From Polytrichum commune (taxonomy: Eukaryota > Streptophyta > Polytrichopsida > Polytrichales > Polytrichaceae): 64,000 bases of DNA. Positions within the stretch are counted from its first letter, which is position 1; each line of letters opens with the position of its first letter. The stretch is taken from positions 27,528,001-27,592,000 of the forward strand of contig OX485806.1 in assembly GCA_950295325.1 (NCBI GenBank), read 5' to 3'. Under the pieces are notes generated by a model that ran no database searches, was not told the origin of the DNA, and saw only the letters and a list, made by a program, of their open reading frames with translations. The position numbers and the translations under genes were made by a program. Positions 56,401 through 64,000 of this stretch are shown piece by piece.

Positions 56401-59400
56401 AACCACAAATGTTTATTGTTGGAATTAAAACTTGAAAACCCTGGCTCCGGTCTGCAAGTGCCTTTACGCTTCAGTTTCTTCTATAGGAAAGTAAGTTCAG
56501 TTTGGGGGCAAACATAGCATTATTCAGCCAGGTCTGCCTGCTTTCTATGACAGAGAATATTCTCTCAAGTGTAACGGTTACGGTTGTGATAGTATTACCA
56601 CGATGGGGAGGCCTACATTGGCCGTTGGATGAAAAGCAACCGCGACGGCTGGGGAATCCAATATTGGCCGGAGGTGAGGCGGAAGTACGAGGGTGAATGG
56701 AATGGGGATGACCCAATCTGCGGCCGTTGGTCTACCATGACAGCAATGGACTTTGAATTGCTTCTCAACACTGGGCTCCCATGGACACCTGCTTGTGAAC
56801 AAATGCTCAGAAATGGCTTTCCTCAAGAAAAAGTTCAGGTACCACTAGGCCACAGTTCACAGAGAGAGGGAATGATTGGATACGAGCATATGTCTCATTC
56901 ATCCAACATAAAAACTTGAAATAATATGCAGCTCAGAGGTTATTTTTTGAGTTGATTTGATACCAGAATCAATTGGAAAGATCTCGAATTAGTCTACTCA
57001 AGGTCATTTGAGATGAATCGGCAACAAACTTATAGGGGGTCAAATTTGTATGCTAGATGTATGAGAGGTACGCTTGTGTATGCTAATTCTCTCTCCATAG
57101 TCTACCATGCACACATTACAAAATTTGCCATTACAAGAATTGTAACATATTGATGAGAGAGACAAATAATGCGGATGTTACCACTAGCATGATTTATGAT
57201 GTTACTTCATCTTCAAGTTGGTCTAATTAGATTATAATTAACATCTCAAGAATTAGAGGGACCTTGACGAATCTTGGCTCCTTTTAAAGGTGAATATCTT
57301 CTCATTGGCGGAAAGGAGCCTCTCACTTCATACTCTTTTCACTGAAGTCCACTTTACAATTGAGCTTTCAACTTGAAAGCTTGGACTATCAGTTGGGTCT
57401 ACAATGCTTAGATAGAATCTTGATAAGATCCCATGTGGGACGTCTATGACAAGCCCTTTGTAAAAAAAATGAGAATCACTCATTCGAAATCCTAAGCTCT
57501 CAATAGTTTGAGCTTTGGATGAATGCTTGTCAAATCCAAGTATCAACCTCCAAAAAAGTTCTCAGGTTAAGCTCTAGTGTAGAGAAGGCCTTAGAGGAAG
57601 CTCTCTAGGTTTCCTGACAACAACAGAATGTTTGTATCACAATCCTTGCAAACCAAAGACATTAAATTGATTGGACAGCAAGTAGATCAGGCGTTCCAAC
57701 ATTTCATTGGATATTTGACACAATGAAAATTTTATCATGTCTTAAGAACTTATCCAGAAGTTTGCTGTATTTTTAAAAAAACAGATCCCATTCCAAGAGC
57801 TTCGGTATCCTGAATCTGTGTACTACCCAAGATGCTGTGCAATGCGCACAAAACGACTTGAGGGTATTGACGTTGATGAAATCATCAAGAAGGTGAGTCC
57901 CATAATTATATTATGATTCAGCATTCAATATTTGCCTCCACATTAATCCATTTAAGCTTATATCCTCACAGTGAGTTTCATGTATCTAAGCTGTTTTGCT
58001 TAGCATTCCTGGACCACTGAATCAATATAGCTCAATTAACAGAGCACTAAGTCCACACTTTGACCACACCATTAAACTGAGACTAATAAGAGCGTGTCAC
58101 TTGATCATCAGATTTGCAATGTCCATTTTTTTGTGTGTATACACAGTGATTTTCAAGGAAGTCAAATTATATGCTCACTGACCCTTTCATGAATCTCTCT
58201 TTTCTTGCAATGTATCTGAGAATTTCACTTTCTCGCCATTTATGTCTGCTATTGGTAGCTCATAGCAACATAAGTCCTTATTTCTTCATGTGGTACCTGC
58301 TACTGGTCAGATTAGACGGAACTTATTATATTTCTGGTGAAAAATGTGCCACATCTCATCTTGTGGTTGGTTGGAACCTCTTTAAATGTGACTTGGAAAT
58401 TGGAATTAGTCATAAACGTCCCCAACCAAATCCGAACAATACAGTATACCGGAACCCCTAATTTGTTTATTGTAAAATATAATTTTGAATCAGAATGGAG
58501 GAAACCAGGTGGGGAGCTTGAGAGCTGAGCAGATGGATGCTTTACGTCATGCATTTGATGAACTAAATCCTGGTTACTACCGCCGCACCAAGTTGCACCT
58601 TGTCCATCTACGTCGTCTTCTCCTGTTGGCTCGCCTCGACCCAGACAACCAAATGGTATATTAATAACTCTTTCGCACTATTATGTACATATGCCACTCA
58701 CACTTCTTGAAATTTTTCAAATTGAACCGCATCACATTTTTGAGCCTCAAGGCACGCCTATAAAAGAATTTAAACCCTTACATGTGCCTAAGATGATGGA
58801 CCTTAATCTCAACGATTTGATTTTTCTGGATTGATTTTGAAGTTCAAGACCAAACGTGAACTTTGTATAGTTTACAAGATTGATGGCAAGAAGTTCAAGT
58901 TTGAGCGTGTACTTGATAATCACTCCATATTAAGGAGGAACCAAAAGTCCAACATATTTGGGGCATATAAGGGTCCAAGCTTTACCTTAGCCCACCCACC
59001 AAACTTGCTCAAGCTCAAGTTATGTGTGGTTGAGCCTTCAAGAAACCAATCTTGAAGAACCAGGGCCTCATTTTTAAGAATAAATGCCGAGAAATACTAG
59101 TGACAAGCGCCTATTAGTCCTCGCCTAACTGAAAACATCTTAGGATGTGAACCCAAATTTACACATTCAATCACAAAATGAACTCAATGAAGAGTGCAAG
59201 GGATATCCATTGCAAATACCTCCAAGAAGTAGATCTCAGGGTCTTACCTCAACACTTGTTGAAGAATATTGTTATAAGATCTTTATCCTCCAATCTGTTG
59301 ATAAAAACTGGGCTTTGACTGCTTTTGGCATGATGTGATCAACAGGGTAAGAAGCTCTATGCGAATCTGTTGGAGAGCGCAGACCAAACCTATGGACTCA

Positions 59401-59447
59401 CATTCAACAACTTCATCCACATCATAACGTCGTTCCATATACCTTAA
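53442..59447 (+). CDS. MORN-repeat protein, MORN3-like, six exons, one apparent frameshift
   Basis: MORN repeats are 23-residue beta-hairpins; MORN3 proteins act in cilia and sperm. Exons: 53442-53888, 55251-55504, 56593-56838, 57785-57892, 58494-58655, 59346-59447; stop TAA, about 440 residues. Exon 1 has a basic, serine-rich head and two repeats (residues 98-119 and 128-148, the latter YDGEWEFGGKTGTGSYFYTN). Exon 2 continues with QYEVLYREDKMKQG, then in another frame GEGTSAQEYQGQVRRGDHHG and NGDIYSGNWYKSRRHGIGTF. Exon 3 has GEAYIGRWMKSNRDGWGIQY and YEGEWNGDDPICGRW. Exons 4-6 form a C-terminal part that begins like the MORN3 tail (IPFQELRYPES) and then adds helical segments with an EF-hand-like pattern but no clear calcium loop. 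All junctions are GT/AG and phase 0. The frame breaks near 55,357-55,366. The start ATG is preceded by a duplicated copy. Confidence 0.85.
53945..54960 (+). repeat. About 210-bp satellite, five units, in MORN intron 1
   Basis: ATTGACCTGAAGCACCTTCA and variants recur near 53,958, 54,166, 54,394, 54,604 and 54,820. Each is followed by GCCCAAACGAAGAAGCCC-type and TTCTATGTTTC(A/G)GAT blocks. Open frames across this array are artefacts. Confidence 0.9.
55715..56180 (+). repeat. About 245-bp tandem duplication x 2 in MORN intron 2
   Basis: Both units carry AAAAGTTGTGGGTA, GACAAGCCTAGTAGG and GATCAAGTTGCCCC-like blocks in the same order. Confidence 0.88.
56960..57110 (+). repeat. Relative of the 20,588 array in MORN intron 3
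   Basis: GGTCATTTGAGATGAATCGG and TTATAGGGGGTCAAATTTG resemble the junction between units at 20,588-21,310. Confidence 0.6.
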
Positions 59448-60544
59448 AAAGCTATCAGTAAATGATCAATGTGTGCTCTGTTGGAAGCTGATGATTTTTA
59501 TCATGACAACTTTGTGTGACAAAGTAATGTTATGTTCAGAATTATTTCATAAGATGGTCGGGAGATGGATTTACTGTTTTTTTTTTGCCTTGCCTTGCAC
59601 TTAGTTTGTGCTCTAAGTGCATACACTCTCCTATTGAGGCACGTTTGTGTTGGGGTGCCCCCTTTACAACTCTATTAGAGATAGGTTTCCGTTTCTATTT
59701 GAGTTTTTCTTTCACTCAGATCATCAAGTTGATATTAACTTCTAACTCATGGAGGCCATTACACTTTGTTACTCTAAAATTTTAGTTTCTTTGTCATCGC
59801 CTTTCATGTACTTTTAGTCTCATAAGCTATTTGGCTTCCTAGACTTGAAAGTCAATTTCATCGTATTTCATTACCATCTCTCCTTCCTGTGAAGTAGATG
59901 CACTCCTTGGACTGATACACAAAAAAAACATTAATTGAGATGGAAATGGAAAGGTCAACAATTACATTCAAGAGGGATGAGCTTATTGGCACATGACCAA
60001 TGAAATATAATAGTAGCAATTTAACAGCGAGTAGTTATATATTCAATCGACACTAATTGTGGACAATTGATAAATGACCTCCTTACAAACTCGATGATGT
60101 CATGATCTTGCTCAAGCAAGTGGAATTTAGAGCATTATTTTGCAACAATAAAACTCTATTATACCTATTCTACCTGATTCTACCTTCATAACATTACTAA
60201 TCCTCATGCTCCCTCACCTATTCTAAATAAAATAAGTGCCATGTTTCATGGGGACTTTGTTGTAGCACCAATAGTGAAGTCATTGTTGGTTTAAGAATCA
60301 CAAACATGTTCATCTCTGGTCATTGGCGGAATTATTCCTTTTACTCAAGTGGTAGGTGGAGCTTAGCTATGTTCTATTTAGGTGCCTAATGTGTTGTCAT
60401 GACTATTGATGATTTCAACCCAAGGTTTATGCACCTTCAAACAATGACAACCACGCCAACTAAAAAGTTCGTGCATTAAAGTTACTATATCATAAATTGC
60501 AACCCTCCTCAAATGCTCCTACACGTAGTGTTGAGGCTAAGCCA
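59448..60544. other. 3' flank of the MORN gene, nothing further recognised
   Basis: No additional exon or repeat boundary is supported. I did not identify a definite polyadenylation signal. Confidence 0.45.
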
Positions 60545-60770
60545 ATTTGTTGATATGTCTACGTTTGATTGGATACAAGGATCCACATTATCACCCATAA
60601 TTGATGACCATGTCATGGCCTGACCAATTCGTCCAATAATAAATGTGTGTCATCATAGCATTGGTTGTAGTAGGCACCCAATATCTACTTGGAACCTATT
60701 ATGGCTTGGTAGGATGTGCATCTACTAGAGCCCATGGCAAGGCTCACATTCATCACCTATGTAGATTGGT
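60545..60770 (+). repeat. Dispersed repeat D, copy 2
   Basis: GATTGGATACAAGGATCCAC, ATCACCCATAATTGATG and GTAGGCACCCAATATC match 44,515-44,708 in order. Confidence 0.7.
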
Positions 60771-63700
60771 TTTTGGAGTGGGTTCCGTTCAACAAAACTA
60801 CACATGGAAGACTAAATAAGTGTCAAATTGAACTCTAAGTGTCATTATTAGGTTAGTTGATAAGTCACAATGACTTCAAAGTGGAATTAGGACGTCGACT
60901 TTAGGTGAGACGTTCTTTCATATGAATTTTAGAGATTTGGAAGATTAAGGATTGGATTATTAAGGTTACTCAATTTAGTACATGCAATTGTGCAGTCTCT
61001 CCCTTACAACCAGCCATAATCTAGTAGGCATGATTTTTCAAAACAGGGAGTCACAGCTCCTCAATAATCTTGAGTAACCAATAACCACTTATAATCGGGC
61101 CCAAGTGCACCCTGGCTTGAGCAATGATCTCGTATTGATTATTTGATAGTTTAATGGATCAAGAAATTTAGTATAACAAACGTTGCGGGTTGTGGCGTTG
61201 ATTAATTTATCTGGATTTTAATGAGGCAGTGGGACAATTTTCCTTACTTGTACCGACTGAAGGACAACATCCTATAAGTTTCCAAAACCATAGGGGATTC
61301 CCTAGATAAAAAAAAATGTCCTAATCATTGGAGTTGGGCAATTCATTCTACCACATTTAATCCTAATGTGCATTTGACAACAATCATCCTCACGGGACAC
61401 TTTGGGATTGGTTGAGAAGGTTTCTTTTGTCAAACAAGGATGTGCACAAGTTTGTGGAGTAAAACTCACTCTCGAATGGGAAGTCCCAACTTGTAAGTTG
61501 GACTCTTGCCACGCGACAAGTCATGGCTAGCTACTCCATGAGGTATTACCCTCCAGATGTCAATAGAGAAAGAAAAAAAGTTGCATCCATAGTAATAACA
61601 TTGGGAGATCTCCTATGCATTCTCTAGGGTCTCATGCCATTTTTTCAAATTTCAAAGGGAAGAAGTGATTTTGCCTCCCCCTAAACAATGTCATGAAAAT
61701 TCTTGAGATTATTGTTCTTGCTTTCGAGCATAATGTCAAATCAATTCTACATGTTCTTGGATACTTTGGGCACTCTAGGAAGACCCATTATAGTTAGGAT
61801 TTTGATATAATTTAAATTAACCAAAACCCAAGGTATAGACTCTCAACAAAGGCTTCATTAGTGTTTGTTACAAGCATTTGTCACATTATAGTTCATGAAT
61901 TAGACAAAAAAAAATGTTGTTATTTCACTTTAAAACATTATTCATTCATCTTTTACTCTTCGTTCCCTCAAGGTATTTCATCCAGTACTGTATGTTTATT
62001 AATGGGTTGTACGTTTCCATCTCGTCATGAGATTGTAAAACAATGATCTTTTGAGAACAATAGTCTTTGAGTATCACGATTGTTTTGGTAATCATTGGCC
62101 AATGCATCTTCAAATCACAACAATTCCTTCATTATTTGGTCAATGTTAATTTCAATACAAGACAACATGTTTATTTATCAATTCCAAAATCTAATCATTA
62201 CTCACAACTTATGCAATTAGCAACGAACACCAAGGTCAAGCTATAGTCACGGTTGCCCTACACAATCTGCAACAAGAACAATCAGGGTAACACACAAGAC
62301 GATAGTTGATCTTGTCAACTTGCATTTCATTCTCAAAGATCAAAGTCTCTAGACTATATATCAATCTAAAACTCTAGTTGACTCTATGATAACTCATGCC
62401 TTAATTTCCTTAACAATCATGAGTTCATCCCAATTCAAATTCACTTGATCACTCTTAATCTCTCATTTCCACCATTATTCAACTGATCATAGATGTTTTC
62501 TCATAACCTTCAGTTGATAAAAGGTTCTCTAATTTAATAGACTTAGTAGATTTTACCACCACAAGACTATGGTGTTTACTTTAACTATAATCATAATTTG
62601 ACTGCACGATTTATCATGTTTCCTTCCTTTCCCTCTCTGCCTCTCACATGCTTCAACAATTGTCAAATAATTTCCTTATAGGACTGACCCTTGACCTTCC
62701 AATTCTGAATCATTGAGATGCCTTTCACATGTCTTACTCTCTCACAAGAGGGTCCTATCTCAGACAACCCTTGATAATTCTTAGTTGCATCCTCTCTCAA
62801 GATGTTCAAATGTTGCATTCAACAATGGGCTTCAACTTAGTTTCAACTCAATCAAACTACCACTCGATATACCCTGGTTGCTCGAGGACTTTGCTCTACA
62901 GCTACTCTTGTCCACAATTAAACAAGTTGCACTCAAAGATATTCACTTCCTCACTTTCTCTCATTATCTACCACTTGCCTCGACCAAGGAATGCGGTTCG
63001 GCACATCTTCACTAGATGTCCATATCATCATGTTCCCATGACAATGTCATGGAAGTGGGCTTGGGTTGACAAATCTTTTTTAGTTGAGTATTGGTTCTCA
63101 CAAAACTTTTGATCCAAGACTTAAAATTTTGATCTATGGCTTTGACATCTTATATCTCCGATTTTGAGATTTTGGGATAATTTCTACATCTAGATATTGT
63201 CACTCTAGAACCAAATACTGTGATTTGTATTTGTGAATGTTTCCACGCTTTTGTAAATACTTCAATGTTTATCACCAATTTAATTTATCACTTTTCCATG
63301 AAATAATATATTGTTTCATTTTCTCGATTTTGCCAAACATGTATTTCTTCATATTGGCTTCGGGAGGTCTCCCTATGCAGCTTCTCTATAGGATTTTGAG
63401 GTTTCTATCACCCGTGTGCAACCTAAGTGTCGACCCAAACCCATGACTAGTGAAGTCGATTGTTCTTTTTGTCAATGGTCTACACTGGGTCTACTTTGTA
63501 GTGGTGTTTCGCCAAGGGTGAGACAATAGGTCACAATACATTTTTAAGGACATGGTAATACTGGAAGGGATAAGCTATGGAATCTCAAAGTTTGTCCAAG
63601 ACTACGGGAATTTGTGTCTTTACTACTACAAAACTTCCATGCTAATGTGTGGTCATGTATCGAGGACACAATTCTTCACAAACTTCTTCAACCCATTCTT

Positions 63701-64000
63701 TTGTAGATTGAAGTTTGTCTAGGACAATTTGAAGTGTACAAATGCAAATGGGTTTGCTAGTAGGGACAAACCTCTCCTTCTTTAAGAGAAATAAGTCATC
63801 TTTAAACACCCCAAAAAAATTGTTTGGTCACAAAGAGGGCAATAACTTGTTTGTTAATGACCAAGTTGCAAGCATATTAGGAACAAGGCCTCAAAGTGTT
63901 GTCACTTCCCCCACACTTGGCATGGTCCTTGAGTTATACTTAATATTATTACCACTAGTTACCTTTACATTGAAAACTCATACACGCACCAAATGTTCCT
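60771..64000. other. No gene recognised to the window end
   Basis: The longest open frame (62,729-63,112) has no motif and a composition like its surroundings. I see no exon of the neighbouring genes, no RNA gene and no further terminal-repeat element. Confidence 0.5.

Noticed and set aside
62729-63112. 127-codon frame near the window end
   Set aside because: No recognisable domain. An overlapping frame in another phase is equally open, and the base composition does not differ from its surroundings.

Overview
The window is nuclear DNA of a eukaryote, AT-rich and intron-rich, with little coding sequence. I infer a streptophyte (a land plant or close algal relative). The largest gene is a nardilysin-type M16 peptidase whose N-terminus resembles plant nardilysins, and its neighbour is a MORN3-like gene of a family tied to cilia and sperm. 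Together these would suit a lineage with swimming sperm, such as a bryophyte, lycophyte, fern or charophyte. Nothing here fixes the species.

Layout. Bases 1-31,500 hold almost no convincing genes. There is one weak five-exon candidate for a small secreted protein on the minus strand (4,179-6,120). The rest is a mosaic of short non-autonomous DNA transposons (CACTA-like, hAT-like and TA-flanked families), inverted pairs of these, and several tandem arrays. A decayed PIF/Harbinger transposase lies at about 31,600-32,540. Bases 34,372-51,785 (minus strand) are one nardilysin gene that I could assemble into 21 exons. The exons join in one frame to 1,058 codons plus a stop, and they preserve the M16 signature HxxEH-(76 residues)-E and the C-terminal R/Y pair. 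Its introns are packed with MITEs. Bases 53,442-59,447 (plus strand) are a six-exon MORN-repeat gene that starts 1.66 kb from the nardilysin start codon in divergent orientation, with one apparent frameshift in exon 2. Bases 59,448-64,000 show no gene I can support.

The most unusual pattern is at the gene ends. The nardilysin 3' end lies in an array of about 420-bp tandem copies that includes its last codons and stop. The start region of nardilysin lies in an array of about 97-bp copies. The start codon of the MORN gene is tandemly duplicated upstream, leaving a 15-codon decoy reading frame. Several MITEs carry perfect 8-bp target-site duplications (hAT type), and one carries a 3-bp TCA duplication (CACTA type). 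Two MITEs sit about 20 bases from nardilysin splice sites.

All calls come from reading the sequence and recalling family features. No search or alignment program was run.
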